A stretch of DNA of 18,979 nucleotides from DATMTS01 sp035564555 (GTDB lineage: Bacteria; Actinomycetota; Actinomycetes; Actinomycetales; Microbacteriaceae): NCBI GenBank assembly GCA_035564555.1, contig DATMTS010000108.1, positions 1 to 18,979 on the forward strand, in the 5' to 3' direction. A program made the position numbers and the translations under genes. This document shows, piece by piece, positions 1 through 6,794 of the stretch (the first letter of the stretch is position 1; each line of letters begins with the position of its first letter). The notes under the pieces are model-generated. The model ran no database searches. It was not told where the DNA came from and saw nothing but the letters and a program-made list of their open reading frames with translations.

Positions 1-82
1 CGATCCGCTCGCGGTTGTCGGAACGGGAGGCCGTCGGCGCGAACTGGCACACGGCGACGGATACGGCTGCGGTCTCGGACAT
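1..82 (-). CDS. Carbon-nitrogen hydrolase (nitrilase superfamily), N-terminal fragment cut by window edge
   Basis: Only the first 27 codons lie in the window. The reading frame starts at an ATG at position 82 on the minus strand, preceded by a GAGG-containing ribosome binding site a few bases upstream. The visible peptide has the beta-strand VAVCQFAPTAS and then DNRERI, the usual opening of nitrilase-fold amidohydrolases, where a strand with a QF or QL pair is followed by a helix. The catalytic Glu, Lys and Cys lie beyond the window, so substrate class cannot be judged. It is transcribed away from the initiator tRNA gene, so this intergenic space holds both promoters. Confidence 0.6.
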   Translation of the reverse strand, partial: MSETAAVSVAVCQFAPTASRSDNRERI

Positions 83-142
83 GACCTCATCCTCTCGCAT
101 CCGTGCGCACCCGGCCTCGATTCGCCGACCTCTCGAATCCGT

Positions 143-148
143 GATAAG
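143..148 (+). promoter_or_regulatory. Possible -10 box of the tRNA-fMet promoter
   Basis: GATAAG lies 13 bases before the first base of the tRNA and resembles a sigma-70-type -10 box. A weak -35 candidate, TTCGCC, lies at 121-126 with a 16-base spacer. The call rests on position and sequence resemblance only. Confidence 0.3.
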
Positions 149-161
149 TTACTTCTTGTGC

Positions 162-235
162 CGCGGGGTGGAGCAGTTCGGTAGCTCGCTGGGCTCATAA
201 CCCAGAGGTCGCAGGTTCAAATCCTGTCCCCGCAA
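162..235 (+). tRNA. Initiator tRNA-Met (tRNA-fMet, anticodon CAT)
   Basis: The 74 bases fold as a full cloverleaf. The acceptor strands CGCGGGG (162-168) and CCCCGCA (228-234) pair except for the first pair, which is C1:A72. That mismatch is the hallmark of bacterial initiator tRNA. The anticodon stem has three G:C pairs next to the loop (GGG/CCC), another initiator feature, with anticodon CAT at 196-198. The T-arm contains GGTTCAAATCC. The 3' CCA is not encoded: the bases after the discriminator A are CAG. A strong terminator follows directly. tRNA genes are common integration targets, and traces of a mobile element follow this one. Confidence 0.97.
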
Positions 236-515
236 CAGATGTCCCGGTCTCGGAAGAGACCGGGACTTTTCCTTTAACCGGACGGTCATCGTCCGACTCC
301 CCCGTCAGGTACGCCATCGACGTACCCAGAACATCCGCCACGCCACGCACCTCGTGCAGATACCACGGGCGCACGCCACGTAGCTTCTTCGAGAAGACCG
401 CGGGATCCACCCCCGCCGCGATTGCCAGACGCCGCATGCTCAACGAGTTACGCCACGGCAACGCAGCGACACGCTCGCCATCAACGATCGGCGTCCTCAG
501 CCCACCGCCATCCAT
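195..515 (-). CDS. Xre-like helix-turn-helix protein whose 3' end runs into the tRNA gene
   Basis: This is a DNA-binding protein of about 106 residues if it starts at the ATG at 515. The core, from RVAALPWRNS through KKLRGVRPWYLHEV to GTSMAYLTGES, is a lambda-repressor-type HTH of the sort found in actinobacterial phages and integrative elements. The last ~28 codons are antisense to the tRNA terminator and to the 3' half of the tRNA, and the stop TGA is the complement of tRNA bases 195-197. That tail was not selected as protein, so the original C-terminus was probably lost when an element joined the tRNA locus. The start is uncertain because the upstream sequence belongs to the relaxase remnant in another frame. 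A repressor or excisionase role is inference. Confidence 0.5.
   Translation of the reverse strand: MDGGGLRTPIVDGERVAALPWRNSLSMRRLAIAAGVDPAVFSKKLRGVRPWYLHEVRGVADVLGTSMAYLTGESDDDRPVKGKVPVSSETGTSVAGTGFEPATSGL
241..270 (+). terminator. Rho-independent terminator of tRNA-fMet
   Basis: A perfect 11-bp stem (GTCCCGGTCTC at 241-251, GAGACCGGGAC at 256-266) closes a GGAA tetraloop and is followed by TTTT. It starts six bases after the tRNA. The opposite strand of this hairpin is read as protein by the HTH ORF that runs towards the tRNA. Confidence 0.9.
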
Positions 516-850
516 GGTCGCGCAGCAACCCATGTAGCGATGAGTCGGTCGACCCGGTTTCACGTCCGGCGACGGAGGCGGCCTTCTTCGTCGGGGCGAC
601 CACGGTCATCTGCCGACCCTGACGGGCGAGGCATTCGCGGGCGACCTTCAACATCGTCGTCTTGCCGGTGCCGGCCGGGCCGGTCACGGTCACCAACCGG
701 TCGGTGCCGGCGATCGCCGACGCGGCGTCGCCCTGGCCAGCATCCAGTACCCGACCGCCCTCCAGCACAGTCACGGCCACCTCAACGATCGCATCAGCGG
801 GGACCTTGACCCTCTAGATGGCGCCTAAGGCCTCCACCGCCGACCATGTC
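481..850 (-). pseudogene. Remnant of MobF-type conjugative relaxase/helicase (TrwC/TraA-like)
   Basis: On the minus strand the peptide around the Walker A box (TGPAGTGKTTML) followed by VVAPTKKAASVAGRE and SSLHGLLRDHGWRW closely matches the first helicase domain of actinobacterial TraA/TrwC-type relaxases, which nick and unwind plasmid or ICE DNA for transfer. Full proteins exceed 1000 residues; here only about 100 are recognisable. Upstream of the GTG at 780, homology seems to continue (KVPADAIVEV) and is cut by an in-frame TAG near 814-816. The downstream end stops at 481, overlapping the HTH ORF in another frame. No relaxase catalytic Tyr or His cluster is present. I infer the debris of a conjugative or mobilisable element. 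Confidence 0.65.
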
Positions 851-1030
851 ACCGCCGACCTCCGGGTGGCTGGACGTGCGCGAGAACGATTTGGAACGCC
901 CCGATACTTTCGACTGCATTCCTGGCCCGCCTCTCCCGCAGGTGCACAGCAGCGGGCGCTGGCCGACTACCTCGAGCGGGGCTTCTCCTCGAGCCCGACC
1001 GCCGGGACCGGCAGCCGCAGAGGTTTCGTC
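851..1030. other. Spacer between relaxase debris and the LacI gene, no gene seen
   Basis: Several frames are open because of high GC, but none has a ribosome binding site or a recognisable domain. The stretch may include further decayed relaxase sequence on the minus strand, which I could not confirm by eye. Confidence 0.3.
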
Positions 1031-2071
1031 TCAGACCGATCGTGGCGAGCCGGTGGAGGAGCGGAGAACGAGTCGGGGCTCGACGAGTACTCGTGGTCGT
1101 CCGCGCCCGTCGGTGACTTCGGCTTGGGCCATTACGAAGGCTGCGCGACCGAGGGCGTCGAAATCGAGACGAGCGGTAGTCAAGGCGGGAGCGAAATAGC
1201 GGGCTTCTGGCATGTCGTCGATGCCCACGATGGAGAAATCGTTCGGGGCGGAAAGGCCCTTTTCCCGCGCCGCTGCCATGAACCCGAGCGCGAGCTCGTC
1301 GTTGCCGGCGAACACTGCGGTGAAGCGGGAGAGGTCGATGGCGGAGCCAGCGTCGTAGCCGGCGTCAGAGGTCCAGTCGCCGGCGACGATGGGCGTCAGG
1401 GCGGGGATGCCGGCTGCGGACATGACGTAGTGGTAGGCGCGTTCGCGTTCGCGGGACTCGTCACTGTCCTCGGGACCGGCGAGGTAGACGATGCGCTCGT
1501 GGCCGCATTCGATCAGGTGAGACATGACGAGCTCGCCGGCCGCGAAGGAGTTCACGAGCACCGTATCCGTCTTCGCTCTGGGCCGCCCCGCGACCACGAC
1601 GACTGGCACCTCTCCTCGAACGATGTCGGAGAGCAGCTCCTCGAGTCCCTCGACTCGCGCAGTGACGATGATCGCGTCCACCCGCATCGAGAGCATCCGC
1701 TCGATCGCGCGGCGCCCTTCAGCCAGGAGGGACGCTCCGTACCCAAGGTGAGTTGTGATCAGGGTGACGTCGGCGGCGTGGGCGCTTGCGCTGACGCCAG
1801 CAAACGTCTGAGCAGCGCCGTAGTTCGGTTGACCGGTGGTCAGCACGCCGATCATGCCCGTTCTCGTGAGGTGCAGCGTTCGCGCGATGCGGTTGGGGCG
1901 GTAACCGAGGGCGTCGATCGCGTCCTGTATGCGGATGCGAGTGTCGCCGCTGATGTAGCCCTTGCCAGCCAAGAACCGAGAGACGGTTTGTGGCGAGACT
2001 CCCGCGACGCGTCCGACATCGCGCAGGCGCGGCCGCACCGGACCAGATGAGGTCGTCGTGCCCGGATCCAT
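1031..2071 (-). CDS. LacI-family transcriptional repressor of a sugar-use operon
   Basis: This 346-residue protein has the normal length of the family. Residues 16-35 (LRDVGRVAGVSPQTVSRFLA) form the N-terminal HTH. The hinge (GYRPNRIARTLHLTRTGMIGVL) follows at about 60-82, then a periplasmic-binding-protein-like ligand domain ending in the usual GIDDMPEA, PALTTARLDFDALG and PRLVLRSSTG motifs. The ATG at 2071 is chosen because AAGGTGG lies just upstream and the HTH then sits at the usual distance from the N-terminus. It is divergent from the glycoside hydrolase genes, and two copies of a 12-bp palindrome lie between them. It probably represses them until a sugar binds. The ligand is likely a pentose or oligosaccharide from arabinose-containing polymers, inferred from the neighbours. 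Confidence 0.93.
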   Translation of the reverse strand: MDPGTTTSSGPVRPRLRDVGRVAGVSPQTVSRFLAGKGYISGDTRIRIQDAIDALGYRPNRIARTLHLTRTGMIGVLTTGQPNYGAAQTFAGVSASAHAADVTLITTHLGYGASLLAEGRRAIERMLSMRVDAIIVTARVEGLEELLSDIVRGEVPVVVVAGRPRAKTDTVLVNSFAAGELVMSHLIECGHERIVYLAGPEDSDESRERERAYHYVMSAAGIPALTPIVAGDWTSDAGYDAGSAIDLSRFTAVFAGNDELALGFMAAAREKGLSAPNDFSIVGIDDMPEARYFAPALTTARLDFDALGRAAFVMAQAEVTDGRGRPRVLVEPRLVLRSSTGSPRSV

Positions 2072-2124
2072 CGCCACCTTAAAGAGTCTAGCTCCCGCCC
2101 GCGATCGGTCCTCTCTAGGTACAG

Positions 2125-2136
2125 GCGATCGATCGC
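2125..2136. promoter_or_regulatory. LacI-type operator, copy 1
   Basis: GCGATCGATCGC is a perfect 12-bp palindrome with a central CG, as expected for LacI-family operators. An identical copy begins 57 bp further on. This copy lies closer to the repressor gene and may serve autoregulation or looping. Confidence 0.6.
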
Positions 2137-2169
2137 ATGCTGCGTACGGCCCGCGCCCCGGGGCAAAGG

Positions 2170-2198
2170 TTGACACGGTAGGCGATCGATCGCACAAT
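2170..2198 (+). promoter_or_regulatory. Promoter of the glycoside hydrolase operon
   Basis: TTGACA (2170-2175) is a perfect -35 box. After a 17-base spacer comes CACAAT (2193-2198), four of six matches to the -10 consensus. The second LacI operator fills the spacer, so bound repressor would block polymerase directly. Recognisable permease coding sequence begins only a few bases downstream, so the original leader and first genes are missing. Confidence 0.65.
2182..2193. promoter_or_regulatory. LacI-type operator, copy 2, inside the promoter spacer
   Basis: A second perfect GCGATCGATCGC lies between the -35 and -10 boxes and touches the -10. This is the classical position for steric repression. 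It probably binds the divergently encoded LacI protein. Confidence 0.65.
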
Positions 2199-2209
2199 GG
2201 TACCCAGTC

Positions 2210-2383
2210 GGCGCAGCAGCGCCAGTCCCGCTCGCGATTCAGGGTTTCACGTCCCAGTTCACCAGTTCGTACGGGCCGATAAACGCCTTCACGATCATGA
2301 CCATGCTGCCGGTGCTGATCGCCTATCTACTTTTCCAGCGCTACTTCGTGTCCGGCGCGTTCGCCGGATCCGTGAAGGGATGA
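2210..2383 (+). pseudogene. 3' stub of an ABC sugar-transporter permease (MalG/CUT1 type)
   Basis: In the frame ending at the TGA 2381-2383 the peptide runs AIQGFTSQFTSSYGPINAFT and then IMTMLPVLIAYLLFQRYFV and SGAFAGSVKG. This is the standard C-terminus of the second inner-membrane subunit of CUT1 carbohydrate importers: last transmembrane helix, then QRYFVxGxxAGxVKG. A full subunit is about 280-300 residues; only some 50-57 remain, with no start codon. The EAA loop and the first five helices are absent. The stop overlaps the next gene's ATG (ATGA), so this end is in its native place. The truncation point lies next to the LacI-regulated promoter. Confidence 0.75.
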
Positions 2384-4164
2384 CCGCGAACATGACCACT
2401 ATCACCGCATCGGGTTTCTCCCCCGAGACCCCCCTGCACAGCGCTCTCCACCATGCCGGTGCGCGAGAGCTTCTTCTGCACCACCTGCCGGAGCTGCGCG
2501 ACACAGCCACGCAGATGATCCTCGGCGGTAGAACGCTCGCGCTGGTCCTGGCGACCTCGCCCGCCCTGGACGGAGACGAGGAGCAGGTGACACGCTTGCT
2601 GACCGAGCTGCGCGACTTACCGCTCCAGCCCCAGGTCGAGCGGCAAGTCACGCCCCGTCGCCGCCCCGCGCCGGACTACGAGGGAGAGGACGTCACGGAG
2701 GGCTCCGCCCACGCGGAATGGTCGCAACGAGTGACCCGCTTCGGCCGGTTCGAAGTCGTCATCGACGGCCCATCGCGGGGGAATCCGTTTGTTGATGTCG
2801 AACTGTGGGCCGACATCGAGACGCCGAGCCGGGTCACTCGCGTCCGTGGCTTCTACGACGGCGCCGGCGTCTACCGGATCCGCTATCTCGCCCAAGAGAT
2901 CGGCGTTCACAGCTTCCGAACCGTCAGCTCCGCCAGGTCCCTGCACGGCATCGAAGGAATCTTCTCGGTGGGCGACGCCGCAGAAGGTGCCCATGGGCCG
3001 GTTCGTGTCGAGAGAGCCTTTGGTTTCGCCTATGCCGACGGCACGCGCTATGTGCCGGTCGGGACCACCGCCTACGCCTGGACCCATCAGGGCAAGGATC
3101 TCGAGGAGTCGACCCTGCGCACGCTGGCCACGTCGCCTTTCAACAAGATCCGGATGTGCGTGTTCCCCAAGTCGTATCTCTACAACCGGAACGAGCCGGA
3201 ACGGTTTCCCTTCGAGGGTGACCTCGAGCAAGGGTTCGACCTCGAGCGATTCGACGTCCCCTACTGGCGACACCTCGAACAGCGAATCGAGGACCTCGGG
3301 CGTCTCGGCATCGAGGCCGACCTGATTTTGTTCCACCCCTACGACCGCTGGGGCTTCGCAGACATGGGAGCCGACGCCGACGACGCCTATCTCCGCTACG
3401 CGGTTGCGCGATTGGCCGCCTTCTCGAACGTTTGGTGGGCGATGGCCAACGAGTACGACGTGCTTGCCGCCAAGACCGAGAACGACTGGGAACGCCTCGC
3501 GAGCATCGTCCAGGCCGAAGATCCAGTGGGTCACCTGCGCAGCATTCATAACTGCTTCGACTTCTACGACCAGACCCGGCCCTGGATCACCCACGCCAGC
3601 GTCCAACGCCGTGACCTCTACAAGACCGCGGAAATGACCACCGAATGGCGCGAACTGTGGTCCAAGCCCATCGTCATCGACGAATGTGGCTACGAGGGCG
3701 ACATCGACCAAGGCTGGGGCAACATTACCGGCGAGGAGATGACACGACGATTCTGGGAGGGGGCCGTCCGCGGCGGCTTCGTCGGCCATGGGGAGACCTA
3801 CCTCGACCCGCACGAGATCCTCTGGTGGTCGAAGGGCGGCGAGCTGCGCGGCACGAGCCCTGCCAGGATCGGATTCCTCCGCACGATCCTCGAGGACGCT
3901 CCGCCCGAGCTGGCGCCCCTCGCGATCGACTGGGATATCCCGAGCGCCGGAATCGAGAACGAGTACTACCTCTTCTACTACGGCTTCAACCAGCCCCGCT
4001 TCCGCCGCTTCGTCTGGGAACCCAGCACGGTATACGAGGTCGATGTCATCGACACCTGGAGCATGACGGTCGACACCGTTCCGGGCACGTTCCGGGGTCG
4101 GTTCACCATCGAGCTTCCGGGGCGCCCGTACATGGCGCTGCGCTTCCGCGCAGCGACGGCCTGA
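2380..4164 (+). CDS. DUF5060/DUF5605-type glycoside hydrolase (TIM-barrel, intracellular)
   Basis: This 594-residue protein has no signal peptide. A short helical N-terminal segment (to ~85) is followed by a beta-sandwich like DUF5060 (~105-195, with WSQRVTRFGRFEVVIDGP and GVYRIRYLA). A (beta/alpha)8 barrel spans ~205-500 and a DUF5605-like C-terminal beta domain contains IENEYYLFYYGFNQP. Likely catalytic residues are Glu358 in ANEYD (acid/base) and Glu435 in DECGY (nucleophile), the clan GH-A arrangement. The start at 2380 overlaps the permease stop by ATGA, indicating translational coupling. An in-frame ATG four codons later is an alternative. It probably cleaves an imported plant-derived oligosaccharide; related families act on apiose- or arabinose-containing glycans, but the substrate cannot be read from sequence. 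Confidence 0.88.
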   Translation: MTANMTTITASGFSPETPLHSALHHAGARELLLHHLPELRDTATQMILGGRTLALVLATSPALDGDEEQVTRLLTELRDLPLQPQVERQVTPRRRPAPDYEGEDVTEGSAHAEWSQRVTRFGRFEVVIDGPSRGNPFVDVELWADIETPSRVTRVRGFYDGAGVYRIRYLAQEIGVHSFRTVSSARSLHGIEGIFSVGDAAEGAHGPVRVERAFGFAYADGTRYVPVGTTAYAWTHQGKDLEESTLRTLATSPFNKIRMCVFPKSYLYNRNEPERFPFEGDLEQGFDLERFDVPYWRHLEQRIEDLGRLGIEADLILFHPYDRWGFADMGADADDAYLRYAVARLAAFSNVWWAMANEYDVLAAKTENDWERLASIVQAEDPVGHLRSIHNCFDFYDQTRPWITHASVQRRDLYKTAEMTTEWRELWSKPIVIDECGYEGDIDQGWGNITGEEMTRRFWEGAVRGGFVGHGETYLDPHEILWWSKGGELRGTSPARIGFLRTILEDAPPELAPLAIDWDIPSAGIENEYYLFYYGFNQPRFRRFVWEPSTVYEVDVIDTWSMTVDTVPGTFRGRFTIELPGRPYMALRFRAATA

Positions 4165-4181
4165 CCCAAGGAAAGAGCAGC

Positions 4182-4868
4182 ATGGCCACCGCCCACGTCA
4201 CCTTGCATCCCGCCTGCACCATCAAACCTGTCCGGCGCGAGTTGTTCGGCGGCTTCGTCGAGCACCTCGGCCGCCACATCTACGACGGCGTTCACGAGCC
4301 CACGCATGCCACCTCAGGCCCGGACGGATTCCGGCGCGACGTTGTCGACCTCGTCAAGGAACTGGGCGTAACGACCATCCGGTTCCCCGGCGGCAACTTC
4401 GTCTCCGGGCACCGCTGGGAGGACACAGTCGGACCTGTCGAGGATCGCCCGCACAGCCTCGACCTCGCCTGGCACTCGACCGAACCCAACAGGGTTGGGA
4501 TGGACGAGTTCTCTCAATTGTTGGGCCTGGTGCGGAGCGAGATGATGCTGGCCACGGTCGAGACCGCGAAGCATGGGCAAGCGTCGGTCATCGACGCCGC
4601 AGCCACCCGCTCGGACAAGGGCGTGACCTCTGTGTTCCTCGTGAACCGGGACCTCACCGACACGACATCCATCACCATCGATGTGAACTCCTCCACCGCG
4701 GGGGACGTGCGGGCACACGGCATCTGGGATGAGGACCGGTTCGCGTCCAACACCCTCGAACAGACCGACCGGCTGTACCTCCGAAGGAATGAATCCCTTC
4801 GACGCGACGGCTCGTTGGTCACGGTCGACCTTCCGCCGGTCTCGTGGACCCGCGTCACAGTCGGATGA
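4182..4868 (+). pseudogene. GH51 alpha-L-arabinofuranosidase with internal in-frame deletion
   Basis: The first ~110 residues match the start of intracellular GH51 arabinofuranosidases: RELFGGFVEHLGRHIYDGV, FPGGNFVSGHRWEDTVGP and WHSTEPNRVGMDEF. The sequence then jumps to a typical C-terminal beta domain (TVETAKHGQASVIDAAATRS, VFLVNRD, PPVSWTRVTVG). Total length is 228 residues against about 500, so roughly 270-280 residues are missing, including the NE acid/base and nucleophile Glu motifs. The junction is near 4512-4516 and the frame stays open. A GGAAAGAG ribosome binding site precedes the ATG at 4182. The product should be catalytically dead, although it may still be translated and couple expression of the next gene. 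Confidence 0.85.
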
Positions 4869-5812
4869 GCACCGACGGCTACCTCTTCGCACATTTTCGG
4901 GAAGATCCCGACGGCTACGCGGAGCGGATCCACTTCAGCCTGAGCGACGCCGACACAGTCCTTCGCTGGACGCCACTGCACGGCGGCCAGCCGGTGCTGA
5001 CCTCCGACATAGGGACGACCGGCGTGCGGGACCCCGCGATCGTCCGCGGTGTCGACGGCCGATTCCACATCCTCGCGACCGACCTACGCATCTTCGGCGG
5101 AGACGATCTGGGATGGGAGATGTGGAGACGGCACGGGAGCCGCAACCTCATCATCTGGGACTCGGACGACCTCATCGAATGGTCACGTCCTCGCTCAGTG
5201 GAGGTCGCACCGCGGACGGCAGGCATGGCGTGGGCCCCCGAGGTCGACCTGGACCCGAGCACTGGCGAGAACGTCGTCTTCTGGTCCTCCACCCTCTATG
5301 CCCCCGACGATCCCGATCACATTGAGGACTCGTACAGCCGCATCCTCATGGCCCGCACGCAAGACTTCGTGACGTTCTCGCCGGCGGAGATCATGATCGA
5401 CGCCGGCATCGACATCATCGACACGGCCGTGGCGCGCAGCGGCGGGCGCACGTCAAGGTTCTCCAAGCACGAGGACAGCGGCGGGAGCAGCCGGGGGGTG
5501 TACCAAGAGGTGGGCAGCAGCCTGCTCGCCGACGACTTCCAGACTGTCGTCCAGAACGTCGGCTCCGTCGTGCATCGTGACCTCGAGGCACCCATCATCG
5601 TGCGGGACGTCGCCGACGGCCGCTGGTACCTCCTGCTAGATCGCTATGGTTCCGCGCAGGGATATATCGCCTTCGTGTCTGACGACCTTCACTCCGGACA
5701 CTGGGAACCCGTTCCAGCTGAGGTGATGGGTATTCCCTCTGCCACGAAGCACGGCACCATCCTGCGCGTGAGCGGCGCGGAGTGGGAGCGGCTCCGAGTT
5801 CATAGCTTCTAG
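4865..5812 (+). CDS. GH43-type glycosidase (arabinosidase/xylosidase-like beta-propeller)
   Basis: This 315-residue protein lacks a signal peptide. Family features are YLFAHFRE at the N-terminus, the VRDPAIVRG motif with the likely catalytic base Asp56, MAWAPEVDLDP (the WAPE motif of blade two), SSTLYAPDD, and later DLEAPIIVRD and YLLLDRYG. These fit a five-bladed propeller of the GH43 type, acting on arabinose or xylose side chains. ATG at 4865 overlaps the preceding stop as ATGA and has no strong ribosome binding site of its own, so translation probably depends on the damaged GH51 frame. The segment around 195-215 (SGGRTSRFSKHEDSGG) is somewhat loop-like but unbroken. It is the last gene of the LacI-controlled operon. 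Confidence 0.85.
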   Translation: MSTDGYLFAHFREDPDGYAERIHFSLSDADTVLRWTPLHGGQPVLTSDIGTTGVRDPAIVRGVDGRFHILATDLRIFGGDDLGWEMWRRHGSRNLIIWDSDDLIEWSRPRSVEVAPRTAGMAWAPEVDLDPSTGENVVFWSSTLYAPDDPDHIEDSYSRILMARTQDFVTFSPAEIMIDAGIDIIDTAVARSGGRTSRFSKHEDSGGSSRGVYQEVGSSLLADDFQTVVQNVGSVVHRDLEAPIIVRDVADGRWYLLLDRYGSAQGYIAFVSDDLHSGHWEPVPAEVMGIPSATKHGTILRVSGAEWERLRVHSF

Positions 5813-5815
5813 GGA

Positions 5816-5998
5816 TCACGACGACAAGCGAGCCAGATCGTTCGCGCAATCCGCCGTGGACTCGCGATCGGTGAGCGGCATTACTCCGCGCTGCGCTAGT
5901 GTCCCTGCGCCAGTGGAGCGTCGAAGAAGTCGTCCGAGGGAGCTGAGGATCTGGTCTGCGGTTTTGGTCCGGGTGAAGGGTTTCGACGCCGCCTGCCC
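5816..5998 (-). pseudogene. C-terminal remnant of IS630-family transposase
   Basis: The minus-strand peptide SKPFTRTKTADQILSSLGRL followed by LRRSTGAG matches the extreme C-terminus of actinobacterial IS630-type transposases, which usually reads KPFVWTKTAxQIL, then SLxR and a final TGAGH. Here the tail reads through into ordinary sequence until a TGA at 5816. The DDE core is not visible upstream and the adjoining frames carry stops. No terminal inverted repeats or TA duplications were found. The rest of the 5813-6125 interval holds nothing else I can name. Confidence 0.5.
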
Positions 5999-6125
5999 TC
6001 GCCATCTACCCGGATGGTGGGATGTTCACCGAGACGCCTCACACGATGCCCACCTGGACCCGTTCGAGCAAAGGATCGACGCGCTCACCACATTCATCGG
6101 CGCACTGACCGATCGGTGAGTGCGG

Positions 6126-6665
6126 CTAGAGGTCTTTCATGTAGAAGAGCGAGTTTCCGTGAGCATTGTCAGGTTCCACTCGCGCGGTCTCGACGAATCC
6201 GAGTTTGGTCATCACGCGACGCGAGGCGGTGTTCCAGTCACGCACTGTGGCCCATAGACGTCCATAGCCCGACTCCTTGGCCCAGGCGAGCACAGCCCAT
6301 GATGCCTCCGTCGCAAATCCTTGGCCCCAGACCCTGCGGAGAAATTCATATGCCAGTTCTGGCTCGCCATCCTGTCCATGCGCGTTCGCAATCAGGCCGC
6401 AATAGCCGATGACCTCCCTTGAACCCTTTCGCTGTGCCGCCAAGAGTCCCAGCGAGGCGTCTGGGTCTCCGCGACGGAACCAGTCCTCGATGTCCTCCAA
6501 TGTCGGGTGACCGTCCGGGCCTATGCGACGATGCGGAGGGACGCGAGGATCGCGCTCGGTCCACAGTTGCCGCTGGAGGGCGGCATCTGACACTCGCCAA
6601 CGCCGAAGCAGCAGCCGCTCCGTCTCAACGACGACGTCACCATCGGAGACTCCCGCGCGGTTCAT
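6126..6665 (-). CDS. GNAT-family N-acetyltransferase (RimJ/RimL-like)
   Basis: With the ATG at 6665 the protein is 179 residues. It opens with VVVETERLLLRRWRVSDAAL, the usual first strand of Acetyltransf_3 proteins. The acetyl-CoA loop is RVWGQGFATEA (111-121) and motif B is NTASRRVMTKLGFVETAR (145-162). Such enzymes transfer acetyl from acetyl-CoA to an amine on a small molecule or protein N-terminus; the acceptor is unknown. An upstream in-frame ATG at 6719 would add 18 residues and has a closely spaced GGAG. I prefer 6665 because the conserved first strand then begins near the normal position. It lies downstream of the WYL/VOC pair on the same strand, 129 bases away, so is probably separate. 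Confidence 0.85.
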   Translation of the reverse strand: MNRAGVSDGDVVVETERLLLRRWRVSDAALQRQLWTERDPRVPPHRRIGPDGHPTLEDIEDWFRRGDPDASLGLLAAQRKGSREVIGYCGLIANAHGQDGEPELAYEFLRRVWGQGFATEASWAVLAWAKESGYGRLWATVRDWNTASRRVMTKLGFVETARVEPDNAHGNSLFYMKDL

Positions 6666-6794
6666 ACCGATGATTATGCGGGAACTCCGCTCGTGCCCTG
6701 CACCGCCGTTCGCCGGCATACGCTCCGGTCCACGGGCTGATTACGAGGCTGGAACTCGAGCGCACCTGTATCCGGAGTGTGTGGCAGATCGGTT

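Noticed and set aside
195..240. Peptide ending VAGTGFEPATSGL as a real protein domain
   Set aside because: This is a common translated antisense of tRNA sequence rather than a domain.
818..2050. Long plus-strand open frame of 410 codons
   Set aside because: It is the antisense shadow of the LacI gene, which has clear domains, ribosome binding site and codon bias.
2617..3813. Long minus-strand open frame of 398 codons
   Set aside because: It is antisense to the DUF5060-type hydrolase, with Val/Gly/Asp-rich composition typical of GC-driven shadow frames.
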